DNA from: Actinomycetes bacterium
Lineage (GTDB): Bacteria > Actinomycetota > Coriobacteriia > Anaerosomatales > Anaerosomataceae
Assembly: GCA_022839745.1 (NCBI GenBank)
Contig: JALHJB010000021.1
Span: 1 to 33,964, forward strand
Direction: 5' to 3'
Length of the DNA: 33,964 nt
The notes below the pieces were generated by a model. It was not told the origin of the DNA, did not search any database, and saw nothing but the letters and a program-made list of their open reading frames with translations. The position numbers were made by a program, and so were the translations under genes. This document shows, piece after piece, positions 1 through 7,335 of this stretch (positions are counted from its first letter, which is position 1; the number at the start of each line of letters is the position of its first letter).

Positions 1-30
1 CTCCTCGGTCTCGGGCTTCGAACACCCTCG

Positions 31-98
31 AGGATGGAGCAGTGGCCGCCTCATGTCAGGCGGCCGGGCCTTCGTACACCACTTCCGGGGACGTTAAC
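31..98 (+). repeat. IS-like terminal segment, left copy of a 68-bp inverted repeat
   Basis: These 68 bases recur exactly in reverse complement at 33866-33933. The segment contains a strong hairpin (arms GGCCGCC at 44-50 and GGCGGCC at 59-65, 8-nt loop) and then runs into a sequence ending in GTTAAC. A transcription-terminating hairpin just inside a terminal sequence is typical of the 3' end of a multicopy insertion sequence. The 30 bases outside the exact match (1-30) still align loosely with the other copy. I cannot see a transposase, so the IS family is left unassigned. Nothing else is recognisable from 99 to 191. Confidence 0.6.
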
Positions 99-191
99 GT
101 TTGGGCTTCGGCAGCGTGGCGTGGGTTCCTGCACTCTTTGGGGCTTCTGGGGCCTCTGTCAATGTCGCGTAAGGGTAGGGCGTGATCGGGA

Positions 192-714
192 ATGCAGTGT
201 GTGACCGGCCCCATGGAAAGCGGTGAGTCGCTGCCCCTCGAACGTGTCCGTCAAGGGTCGATATCCGCGCGCAAGCTCAAGATGCCGCTCAAGGTAAGTC
301 AGGCACTCGCCGAATCCCTCGAGCTTCCGGTGGTCCTTCAGGCGTCGATCGAGAGTGTCGTCAAGGTGCTCGATCTCGATATGGGTGTCATCTACCTACT
401 AGAGGACGACGACCTGTACCTTCACGCCGCAACCCCTCGGCTCCCGGTTGGCCCACCCTACGAGCATCGTCATGCTGTGCTTCCTGAGCATCGGCACCTA
501 GAGCGACGCCTCAGGGAGTCCCGTCCCGTGGTCGTCGAGGACGTGGTGAACGAGGAGATGAGCGAACGAGAGCGCCTCGCTCGCTGCGGCCAACGCCAAG
601 TTGTTCAAGCAGATAGAGCGCAAGAACACCGAGCTGGCTGTCGCCTACGACGAGGCCCTACGTGGTTGGCCCAGGGCACTTGAGCTGCGCGACAACGATA
701 CGAGTGACCAAGCA
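192..714 (+). pseudogene. N-terminal remnant of a GAF/HD-GYP signalling protein
   Basis: The first ~130 residues resemble the start of a GAF sensor domain (LAESLELPVVLQASIESVV, then LDLDMGVIYLLE). At about 575-585 the domain jumps, with a frame change, into a linker reading LAAANAKLFKQIERKNTELA, and then EALRGWPRALELRDNDT. That linker normally joins a GAF domain to an HD-GYP phosphodiesterase domain (family pattern: EGWxRALxLRDxETxGH). The second half of the GAF domain is therefore deleted and the reading frame is broken. The HD-GYP part stops right after the RALELRD motif near 705, where the AT-richer insert begins. The rest of the domain reappears at 2396-2732. In intact relatives the product hydrolyses cyclic di-GMP; this copy cannot be functional. 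Confidence 0.75.
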
Positions 715-741
715 CCTTCTCACCGATTGGGCTGGGGCCAT

Positions 742-757
742 ATCAGACGTTTCTGAT
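742..757. promoter_or_regulatory. small inverted repeat upstream of the secreted-protein gene
   Basis: ATCAGA-CGTT-TCTGAT is a perfect 6-bp inverted repeat with a 4-nt spacer. It sits at the start of the AT-rich stretch leading to the gene at 887. It could be an operator or part of a transcript leader. I could not assign convincing -35/-10 boxes in 715-886, and no gene is visible there. Confidence 0.25.
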
Positions 758-886
758 TGTTTATGAACTTCATATACAGAAAACTAAATCAAACCAGCTC
801 CATGATTGCCTGAACTGTGTAGCGATGACATGTTTCTCTGACCCTGGGTGGGGGATTGTCTTAGTGGCCTGAGATGGGGGGTCCGA

Positions 887-1294
887 ATGAAAAGAACCAC
901 ACGAGTTTGGTTCACTTTGATCATTGCGAGTCTGATTCTGAGTATTCCTATGTCTGCCTATGCAGGCACTTACGTTCCCACGTCAACATGGAATCTCAGC
1001 ACTGCTGGACAGTACAATTTCTACGGGAAAGCCTCGGTATCGAATCTATTCACCAACTATCTCTTCACTGGCGTGAGCAGCGCAAGAATCTCTTGTGTGA
1101 ACAGAAGCACAACGACCAGCCTCAAGGTGCGCTTGATGAGAGACGATCCCTTCGTCGACACTTCAGTGTCGACTGTCACTATCCCCAAAAACGGGACTAC
1201 GACATGGACTGTCACTGGTCTTAGTTCTACTCGTAAGTACTATGTGAAGTTCGAGGCACCATGTGACTTCACTGGTTACATCCGCAAGCCATAG
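887..1294 (+). CDS. small secreted protein of unknown function
   Basis: This encodes 135 residues. The ATG at 887 is preferred over the upstream in-frame start at 848 because a G-rich ribosome-binding site lies just before it and the protein then begins with a clear Sec signal peptide: MKRTTR, a hydrophobic run LIIASLILSIPM, and an AYAG cleavage region. The mature part (~110 residues) is rich in Ser/Thr/Tyr, with alternating beta-prone segments ending in KYYVKFEAPCDFTGYIRKP, suggesting a small extracellular beta-sandwich. I do not recognise a family. Base composition differs sharply from the flanks: 25 of 60 bases in 901-960 are G/C, against 40 of 60 in 3181-3240. It lies inside the insert that splits the HD-GYP gene and is followed by a VanZ-like gene 25 bases later. 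Confidence 0.7.
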   Translation: MKRTTRVWFTLIIASLILSIPMSAYAGTYVPTSTWNLSTAGQYNFYGKASVSNLFTNYLFTGVSSARISCVNRSTTTSLKVRLMRDDPFVDTSVSTVTIPKNGTTTWTVTGLSSTRKYYVKFEAPCDFTGYIRKP

Positions 1295-1319
1295 AAGTAC
1301 GGAGTCAAGCCAAGTGGCC

Positions 1320-1946
1320 ATGATTCAGATGTATGTAGAACAGATGCTCGGCTTCATTCTCGCGATTACCCCTGTGTATGTGCTACTGAGGCTCGCGTAC
1401 CTGAAGGTGGGCAAGAAACAGACCACTTGGAAGCGAGAATTGCTTCTCGGTTTATGCGTTGCGTACGGCGTCGGTCTACTGTCGCAGACGATCCTCCCAC
1501 CCGGGCAGTACTACTTTGAACGAGGGTCGCTGTACATCAACCCGATCATACTTCCAGAACGGCAGTTCAACCTGATTCCGTTCGCCACCATCCGAGACTA
1601 CCTCTTCACACACAACGATGCGGTCAGCAACTGGACAGATGTGTCCATACTCAATCTTCTCGCCAATCTGTTTCTGTTCGCACCCATCGGGTTCCTTGCG
1701 CCTTTGGTCTCGAGGAAACCCCTACACCTCAAGCATGTGCTCATCCTGTCCCTTGTAGTGTGTGTCGTCATTGAATTCATCCAGTACTTCGGTAGTCGCA
1801 GCGCAGATATTGATGACCTGATATTGAATGTCACTGGAGCTTGCCTCGGGTATGGACTGCTGGTCTTATGGCGGAAGGTGACTCAGAAACCGGGCGCACT
1901 GAATCAGTACGCGAAGAGTCTCGATTCGGTCTTGCGGAATGACTAG
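1320..1946 (+). CDS. VanZ-like family membrane protein
   Basis: This encodes 208 residues with about five hydrophobic helices. Recognisable VanZ-family features are the RxFNLIPFATI motif after a conserved polar loop, then NLLANLFLFAPIGFLAPL, and VVIEFIQYFGSRSADIDDLILNVTGACLGY near the C terminus (the ExxQ and R..D.DDxxxNxxGxxxG signature). VanZ proteins are linked to low-level teicoplanin resistance in enterococci, but the family is broad and usually of unknown role, so no resistance claim is made. The start at 1320 (MIQMYVEQ) places the first helix at the N terminus; ATG 1332 is an alternative. Like the gene before it, it is AT-richer than the chromosome, and both probably arrived together. 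Confidence 0.85.
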   Translation: MIQMYVEQMLGFILAITPVYVLLRLAYLKVGKKQTTWKRELLLGLCVAYGVGLLSQTILPPGQYYFERGSLYINPIILPERQFNLIPFATIRDYLFTHNDAVSNWTDVSILNLLANLFLFAPIGFLAPLVSRKPLHLKHVLILSLVVCVVIEFIQYFGSRSADIDDLILNVTGACLGYGLLVLWRKVTQKPGALNQYAKSLDSVLRND

Positions 1947-2010
1947 ATGAAGTAGTCCCGGAATCACGCCAACGCCCCTTCCTGTCTCTCTGACAAGAAC
2001 GAAGGGGCGA

Positions 2011-2039
2011 GTAGGCCCCCGCTTCTGCGGGGGGCCTAC
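2011..2039 (+). terminator. hairpin terminator after the VanZ-like gene
   Basis: GTAGGCCCCCGC and GCGGGGGGCCTAC form a near-perfect 12-bp stem with a TTCT loop. There is no T-run directly after it, so termination efficiency is uncertain. It lies 65 bases after the VanZ stop and is the only obvious end for that transcript. Confidence 0.6.
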
Positions 2040-2279
2040 GTCATCATGAGAGTTCGGTGCGGGGGGAGCGCACCGGCCCCCTAGGGATCTGGTCGTAGCC
2101 AACCAGCCTTACCTGAATATAGGCGCTAGCGACCGACTGGCCCTTCTTCTTCTGAGGTGGCCTCGATCTTCTTTTCAGTCGAGACAGCTGGCTCCTGCGC
2201 TCATGTGGCTTTGCCTCAGCCACCCCGGCGCGCTGCTTAGCATTCTCGAGTTGGTGGACGGGTGTGTGTTTGTCCATCG

Positions 2280-2300
2280 AAAAGTTGACGGTCAACTTTT
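2280..2300. repeat. 21-bp palindrome near the right junction of the insert
   Basis: AAAAGTTGAC and GTCAACTTTT flank a single central G, giving a perfect 10-bp-arm palindrome. Weaker inverted similarity extends outward (TGTGTTTGTCCATCG on the left, CGAACACACGGGTGTG on the right). It lies about 100 bases before the point where the HD-GYP remnant resumes. Region 2040-2395 otherwise shows no gene I trust; the minus-strand frame 2044-2295 is basic and low-complexity. An operator, or the recombination site of the inserted segment, are both possible. Confidence 0.45.
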
Positions 2301-2395
2301 AGAGTATCGAACACACGGGTGTGCACGCTTGCCGTTGTGCAGCCTCATACAGTTGTACCAGCGTGTCGAGCGCCTCATTCGCCTGCTCATTTCGC

Positions 2396-2732
2396 TCAGG
2401 GACGACGAGTGGGCGATCATGCGGCGCCATCCTGAATATGCCCGAGCGATGCTCGAGGAGATCCAGTACCTTGAGCCCGCTCTGGCGGTTCCCTGCTGTC
2501 ATCACGAACGCTGGGACGGCTCCGGTTACCCACGCGGCACCGCCGGCGAGGATATCCCGCTCGCCGCGCGCATCTTCACGGTGATCGACGTCTATGACGC
2601 GCTGACGTCGGGTCGTCCGTATCGAGCGGCGTGGACCCACGAGCGTGCCGTCACGCACATCCGCGAGGGGCCGGTACGCACTTCGATTCCGACGCCGCTG
2701 CCGTGTTCCTCGAGGAGATCGGCGCGTACTGA
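2396..2732 (+). pseudogene. C-terminal remnant of the HD-GYP phosphodiesterase domain
   Basis: The translation resumes with RDDEWAIMRRHPEYA, followed by the family hallmark HHERWDGSGYPRG (the GYP motif) and IPLAARIFTVIDVYDALTSGRPYR. After HIREG (about 2672) the frame is broken, but shifting it recovers GTHFDSDAAAVFLEEIGAY and a stop at 2730-2732, which is the normal end of such proteins. The stretch of roughly 50-60 residues that should join this to the N-terminal remnant, including the catalytic HD pair, is absent. The gene was therefore split with loss of sequence and has since acquired a frameshift. Confidence 0.75.
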
Positions 2733-2839
2733 CATCTCGCCCGGGGCCGACGCACTTCGGCGCAAGAAGCTCCGTGCGCCCACTGGCGTCGTGAGCGATA
2801 CTGAAGGGCGTAGGCACGCACCTCGGAAAGGGACCTTCC

Positions 2840-4357
2840 ATGTCCGACCAGCTTCCCGGCCTGCTCGTTGGCAAGAGCGGTATCGACGTTGCGCTGCTTC
2901 CTGCGATGGCGAACCGGCACGGCCTCGTGGCCGGCGCCACCGGTACCGGTAAGACGGTGACGCTGCAGGTGCTCGCCGAAGCGTTCAGCTCCATCGGCGT
3001 GCCGGTGTTCGCCGCCGATGTGAAGGGCGACCTCTCGGGCATCTCCCAGGCGGGCGCGATGAACCCGAAGATCGACGAGCGGGTCGGCAAGATGGGCCTC
3101 GGCGAGTGGGGCTTCTACGGCTCACCGGTTACGTTCTGGGACGTCTTCGGCGAGAACGGGCATCCCATCCGCACCACCGTCTCCGAGGTGGGCCCGCTGC
3201 TGCTGGGACGCATGCTCAACTTGAACGACACGCAGGAGGCCGTGCTCACGATCGCGTTCCGCGTGGCCGATGAGAACGGTCTCCTGCTGCTCGACATCAA
3301 GGACCTCCGCGCGATGTTGAAGTACGTGTCGGACAACGCGCGCGAGATCGGCAGCACGTACGGGAACGTCTCGCCCGCGAGCGTGGGCGCCATCCAGCGT
3401 TCGCTGCTCGCGCTCGAGGAGCAGGGTGGCGACCTGTTCTTCGGCGAGCCGGCGCTCGACCTGTTCGACTTCATCCAGACCGACGGCAACGGCCGCGGCA
3501 TGGTGAACATCCTCGCCGCCGACCGGCTGATGAGCTCCCCGCGCCTGTACTCCACGATGCTGCTGTGGCTGCTCTCGGAGCTCTTCGAGCGGCTGCCCGA
3601 GGCCGGCGACCTGCCCAAGCCCAAGCTCGTGTTCTTCTTCGACGAGGCGCACTTGCTCTTTGACGACGCGCCGGACGCGCTGCTCACCAAGATCGAACAG
3701 GTGGTCCGGCTCATCCGCTCCAAGGGCGTGGGCGTCTACTTCGTCACGCAGAATCCCATCGACATACCTGACACCGTGCTCGCCCAGTGCGGCAACAAGG
3801 TGCAGCACGCCCTGCGCGCCTACACGCCACGCGAGGCCAAGGCCGTCAAAGCGATGGCCGAGACGTTCCGGCCCAATCCCACGCTCGGCGACGTGGAGGC
3901 CACGGTCACTGAACTCAAGGTGGGTGAGGCGCTCGTGTCGTTCCTGCAGGCCGACGGCTCACCGATGCCTGTGGAGCGCGCGATGATCGTGCCGCCGCAC
4001 GGCCGCATCGGCGCCATCGCCCCGGCCGAGCGCAAGGCGATCATGGCCGGTTCGCTCATCGCCGGTCATTACGAGGCGGCCATCGACCGCGAGAGCGCGC
4101 ACGAGGTGCTCAGGGCGCGTGCCGAGGCGCAGATCGCGGCCGAGGAGCAGGCGGCAGCGGCGGCGGAGGCAGCCAAGCTCGAGGTGAAGGTGCCCAAGCC
4201 TGAGTCGGGGCCGTTCAGGAAGCCGAGCACGGCATCGCGCAAGGACACCCCGCTCGAAGCGTTCACCAAGAGCGCCACCCGCGCTATCGGCAGCCAGGTG
4301 GGCCGGCAGATAGCGCGCGGCATGCTGGGTACCATCCTCGGAGGATCAAAGCGATAG
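2840..4357 (+). CDS. HerA-like ATPase of the YjgR (DUF853) family
   Basis: This encodes 505 residues. A Walker A P-loop GATGTGKT lies at residues 32-39, VFAADVKGDLSG follows, and a Walker B strand KLVFFFDEAHLLF appears near residue 260. FVTQNPIDIPDTVLAQCGNKVQHALRAYTP further on matches the sensor/arginine-finger region of DUF853 proteins. The family is related to the HerA/FtsK DNA-translocating ATPases, but its cellular role is poorly defined. The C-terminal ~90 residues are an Ala/Glu-rich, probably coiled region followed by a basic tail (RQIARGMLGTILGGSKR). The ATG follows a GGAAAGGGA ribosome-binding site. It appears to head a short run with the next genes. Confidence 0.88.
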   Translation: MSDQLPGLLVGKSGIDVALLPAMANRHGLVAGATGTGKTVTLQVLAEAFSSIGVPVFAADVKGDLSGISQAGAMNPKIDERVGKMGLGEWGFYGSPVTFWDVFGENGHPIRTTVSEVGPLLLGRMLNLNDTQEAVLTIAFRVADENGLLLLDIKDLRAMLKYVSDNAREIGSTYGNVSPASVGAIQRSLLALEEQGGDLFFGEPALDLFDFIQTDGNGRGMVNILAADRLMSSPRLYSTMLLWLLSELFERLPEAGDLPKPKLVFFFDEAHLLFDDAPDALLTKIEQVVRLIRSKGVGVYFVTQNPIDIPDTVLAQCGNKVQHALRAYTPREAKAVKAMAETFRPNPTLGDVEATVTELKVGEALVSFLQADGSPMPVERAMIVPPHGRIGAIAPAERKAIMAGSLIAGHYEAAIDRESAHEVLRARAEAQIAAEEQAAAAAEAAKLEVKVPKPESGPFRKPSTASRKDTPLEAFTKSATRAIGSQVGRQIARGMLGTILGGSKR

Positions 4358-4391
4358 GCGCCGCGGGGGCGGCGTCTCGAAGGAGCGTGGC

Positions 4392-4934
4392 ATGATGAGT
4401 GACGAGCAGAACACGGGATACGCGCCGGCCGATCCAGGGCCGGCGGACGCGCAGGGCGCCGCGCCCGAGAGCGCGCCCGACGCGGGCGCGGCATGGCGCG
4501 AGGTGGTAGCTGAACTCGACGCGCTCGGCGACGCGCTCGGCCGGTGGCTACGGGCAGCAGTGAACGATCCCGAGAACAAGCGGCGGCTCGACGAGGTCTC
4601 GAGCCGGCTCAATGGGTTCGTGAACGACGTGGGCTCGAGCGTGAAGGGCGCAGCCGACTCCGAGGTGGGGCAGTCGTTCAAGGAGGCCGCCGACAAGACT
4701 GGCGAGGCGTTCAAGGTCGCCGGCGAGAAGTTCTCCGAGGAGGTCGGCCCCAAGCTTGCGGGGGCCTTCAAGACGATGGGCGAGAAGCTCCGTGGCGCAG
4801 CCGACAAGATCGAGGAGCGCCGCGCCGCCGCGCCTCCCGCTGCCGAGCCGCCAGCTCCCACGGTGCCCGTGGCCGAGCCACCCGCACCCACGGTGCCCAC
4901 GCCACCCCCGCCCGCAGAGCCCACCAACGACTGA
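4392..4934 (+). CDS. acidic helical protein with Pro-rich tail, unknown function
   Basis: This encodes 180 residues. The first ~35 residues are Ala/Pro/Glu-rich and disordered. Residues ~35-150 are predicted helical, with repeated segments of the kind VGSSVKGAADSEVGQSFKEAADKTGEAFKVAGEKFSEEVG. The tail repeats the unit AEPPAPTVPV/T about three times. There is no signal peptide or membrane helix. The repeated lysine/glutamate amphipathic pattern resembles apolipoprotein-like or LEA-like stress proteins, but that is only a resemblance. A GAAGGAG ribosome-binding site precedes the ATG at 4392; a second ATG follows directly. Confidence 0.75.
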   Translation: MMSDEQNTGYAPADPGPADAQGAAPESAPDAGAAWREVVAELDALGDALGRWLRAAVNDPENKRRLDEVSSRLNGFVNDVGSSVKGAADSEVGQSFKEAADKTGEAFKVAGEKFSEEVGPKLAGAFKTMGEKLRGAADKIEERRAAAPPAAEPPAPTVPVAEPPAPTVPTPPPPAEPTND

Positions 4935-4952
4935 CGTACAACGGAGTAGCGC

Positions 4953-5393
4953 ATGCCAGAGTGCACGTTCCACCGCGGCGTTGAGACGAGTGTCCGCTGC
5001 GTCGAATGCGAGCGCCCCATCTGTCCCAGGGACTTCGTCCCCACACCCGTGGGGTACAAGTGCCCTGACTGCGCGCGCCCATTGCCCTCGGCGCGCCGTG
5101 TGGTGAAGGCCCGGCAGCTCGCGCTGGCGGCGCTCGCGGCCGTGGGGGTCGGAGCGGTGGGCGGGCTCCTCATCATGATGCTGGCGTACGGATCATGGTT
5201 GCTCTCCATCGCCCTGGGCCTGCTCACCGGTGAGGCCGCGCGTCGTGCCTCGGGCGGTCACCGGCAGGGCGCGGTTGTCGCGGTTGCGGCTGCGGGAGCG
5301 GCGATCGGCATCGCGCTTTCCGGCGCGGGGCTGCTTTCGGCGCTCATCGGGGCCGCGGCCGCCGCAACGTCGGTCTCGTCCGGAAGGTGGTGA
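4953..5393 (+). CDS. B-box-type zinc-finger membrane protein
   Basis: This encodes 146 residues. The N-terminal ~45 residues carry the metal-ligand pattern CxxH (CTFH) ... CxxC (CVEC) ... CPRDF ... CPDC, which matches the B-box zinc fingers fused to bacterial membrane proteins such as rhomboids. Three hydrophobic segments follow: LALAALAAVGVGAVGGLLIMMLA, LLSIALGLLTG and the Ala-rich C-terminal half. No rhomboid Ser/His catalytic motif is present, so this looks like a zinc finger on a short membrane anchor. Its stop overlaps the ATG of the next gene (TGATG), indicating translational coupling. Confidence 0.8.
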   Translation: MPECTFHRGVETSVRCVECERPICPRDFVPTPVGYKCPDCARPLPSARRVVKARQLALAALAAVGVGAVGGLLIMMLAYGSWLLSIALGLLTGEAARRASGGHRQGAVVAVAAAGAAIGIALSGAGLLSALIGAAAAATSVSSGRW

Positions 5394-5947
5394 TGCCCGT
5401 GGCAGCACCGGTTCTCGCATCGTTCAAGCCTGCCCGCTCGTACGGTTGGGCCTGGCTGATCGGTCTGACGACTCTTGTCGCCGTCTCGGCTCTTCCCCTC
5501 GTGATGCCCGGATTGCTGCCACCCGAGGAGCGGGGTGCTGTCTGGATCGGCCTCGGGATCATGGTGCCACTGCTCGCGTTCCTGCTCGCCATACTCGCAT
5601 CGCTTCCGGCCATGCGCTACGACCTCACCAACGATGAGCTCATGCTCTCGTGCGGACCGCTCTATCGCTACCGCATCCCCTGCGCCGAGATCACCGACGT
5701 CCGCCGGACCACGCTCACCCCCACGCTCTGGTCGAGCATGCGGATGCCCGGCCTTGCGATCGGTGGCGTCCTGTACGCGGATACCGGCACCGTGAAGATG
5801 TGCGCGACTCGGATGTCGCGCGACATCCTTCTGGTGTCCGCAGGCAAGCGCCGCTACGGGCTTACGCCGTCCGATGAAGCGGCGTTCATGACGGCGCTCA
5901 GCCCATTGCTGCCCCGGACGGCCACGAGCGGCGCCGCGGAGGTCTGA
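5393..5947 (+). CDS. membrane protein with bacterial PH-like domain
   Basis: This encodes 184 residues. Two hydrophobic helices at the N terminus (GWAWLIGLTTLVAVSALPLV and WIGLGIMVPLLAFLLAILASL) are followed by a soluble domain starting YDLTNDELMLSCGPLYRYRIPCAEITDVRRT. This is the characteristic opening of bacterial PH-like (YdbS/DUF1200-type) domains, with ILLVSAGKRRYGLTPSDEAAFMTAL at the end. The ATG at 5393 is favoured over the GTG at 5387 because GGAAGG lies five bases upstream and the ATG overlaps the previous stop. Membrane-associated; the role is unknown. Confidence 0.75.
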   Translation: MPVAAPVLASFKPARSYGWAWLIGLTTLVAVSALPLVMPGLLPPEERGAVWIGLGIMVPLLAFLLAILASLPAMRYDLTNDELMLSCGPLYRYRIPCAEITDVRRTTLTPTLWSSMRMPGLAIGGVLYADTGTVKMCATRMSRDILLVSAGKRRYGLTPSDEAAFMTALSPLLPRTATSGAAEV

Positions 5948-5948
5948 C

Positions 5949-6695
5949 GTGCACCCCATCGTTCCGATGGCGGTCATCGCCGTCGTCTTCTCGGCCACTC
6001 TCTGGTGCGGGATGCTCTGGCTCTACTCGGGGCGCACGATGCGCTTCATCCGTCTCGTGCCGCTGGGACTCCCGCTCTCGGCGATCGTCAACATGCTGGT
6101 CAAGGGGCCGATCGGCCAGGGCGTGGGTGAGCTCTCGGGTATCGATCCTGGCCTCGGCCTGCAGACGCCGGTGTGGTTCCTTATCTTCCTGTTCTTGCTC
6201 GCGCCGGTCTTCGAGGAGCTTATCAAGGCCGCACCTGCACTGATCCCCTCGGTTCGACGGCTGATCGAGACGCCAGGCGACGCGCTGTGGACCGGCATGG
6301 CGCTCGGCATGGGATTCGGCATCGGCGAAGCGATCTACCTCGCATGGCAAGTGTCAGCGTCAGGAGCGTACGGGGAGTACCCGTGGTACGCGTTCACGGG
6401 GTTCTTTGGGGAGCGGCTGCTTGTGGTCTTCATGCACGGGATGATGACCGGGCTGCTCGTTCTGATCGCGAAGCGGGGACATCCTGTGCTCGGCTACCTT
6501 GCGGCGGCCGGCGCCCACGCGCTGCTGAACTCAGGCGCGGTACTCTACCAGCTCGGACTCGCTCCCGGGTGGGCCGCCAACTCGGTGCTTGGCGTGATGC
6601 TGCTGGTCGCGGTGCTGCTCTTCGAGCGCATCCGGCCGAAGCGGGTCGCGGCAGAGCACTCGGATGACGTCATCTACTTCTCGTCGGCAGAGTGA
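5949..6695 (+). CDS. PrsW-family intramembrane metalloprotease
   Basis: This encodes 248 residues with about seven hydrophobic helices. The PrsW signature is visible: APVFEELIKA (the EExxK motif, residues ~88-93), then GMGFGIGEAIYLAWQ, FMHGMMTGLLVL with a His near 162, and AAGAHALLNSGAVL with a His near 188. These glutamate and histidine residues form the presumed metal site. PrsW of Bacillus subtilis cleaves an anti-sigma factor (RsiW), but no sigma/anti-sigma pair is nearby, so the substrate is unknown. A GTG start lies one base after the previous stop, so it belongs to the same operon. Confidence 0.82.
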   Translation: MHPIVPMAVIAVVFSATLWCGMLWLYSGRTMRFIRLVPLGLPLSAIVNMLVKGPIGQGVGELSGIDPGLGLQTPVWFLIFLFLLAPVFEELIKAAPALIPSVRRLIETPGDALWTGMALGMGFGIGEAIYLAWQVSASGAYGEYPWYAFTGFFGERLLVVFMHGMMTGLLVLIAKRGHPVLGYLAAAGAHALLNSGAVLYQLGLAPGWAANSVLGVMLLVAVLLFERIRPKRVAAEHSDDVIYFSSAE

Positions 6696-6696
6696 C

Positions 6697-7276
6697 ATGC
6701 CGATCGTCCTGGTGATCGTGGGGCTCGTGCTGCTCGCCGCAGGCGGCGAGTCGCTCGTGCGCGGCGCGGTCTCGCTCGCCCGGCGCTCCGGGCTCTCCGT
6801 GCTGCTCATCGGCATCACCGTGGTGGCTGCAGCCACCTCGATGCCCGAGCTTGTGGTGAGCGTGCAGGCGGCGCTTGCGGGCAACCCGGGCATCGCGGTG
6901 GGCAGCAACATGGCGAACATCGCGCTCGGCCTCGGCACGATGGGCGTGCTCGTGCCGTTCACGGTGCGGCGCTGGTCGCTCTGACACGACCTGGTGGCGC
7001 TGCTCGCCGCCTCGGTGGCGTTCCTCGGCCTCGGCCTGCTCGGCGTCATCGAGCGCGCTTCTGGTGCTCGGCGCCCGTCTGCTGCTGGAAGGCGCGGTGC
7101 CGCTTGCCGAGATGTGGGGAGTGAGCGACGCGGTGATCGGCGCGAGCGTGGTGGGCGTGGTGGCCGTGAGCGTGCCATGGCTCACCGGGCGGTGGCGGTT
7201 CGGCCGGCGTGCCGGATTCGCGTTCCTCGCCGGATACATGCTCTTCATAGCGATCACCACCGGAGCGCTCGGCTGA
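6697..7276 (+). pseudogene. decayed sodium/calcium-exchanger-like transporter (CaCA family)
   Basis: The first 95 codons read like the N-terminal half of a YrbG-type exchanger: LLAAGGESLVRGAVSLARRSGLSVLLIGITVVAAATSMPEL, then GSNMANIALGLG. A TGA at 6982-6984 interrupts the frame. The same frame continues as HDLVALLAASVAFLGLGLLGVIER, after which homology jumps frame to LVLGARLLLEGAVPLAEMWGVSDAVIGASVVG. The second alpha-repeat (expected xxGTSLPEL...GNVxGSNxFN) is missing, and the frame runs straight into the last helix (AGFAFLAGYMLFIAITT). One stop, one frameshift and a large internal deletion make a functional exchanger impossible. Confidence 0.8.
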
Positions 7277-7335
7277 GTGGGCGGCGGTCTCCACGACGCT
7301 GCTCTTCGCGGTATCCTCGCACGTGAGGAGGCCGA

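Noticed and set aside
1320..1946. Glycopeptide-resistance gene
   Set aside because: VanZ-like proteins are widespread without resistance function, and no vanHAX-type partners are present.
2044..3090. Minus-strand open frames at 2044-2295 and 2299-3090
   Set aside because: They are antisense to the HD-GYP remnant and the YjgR gene. Their composition is Arg/Ala/Ser-rich, and they show no recognisable motif or ribosome-binding site.
6982..6984. In-frame TGA as a possible selenocysteine codon, given the nearby selenium operon
   Set aside because: The reading frame is also shifted and partly deleted downstream, no Cys is expected at this place in CaCA transporters, and no SECIS-like stem is apparent just after the codon. 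Pseudogene decay explains it better.
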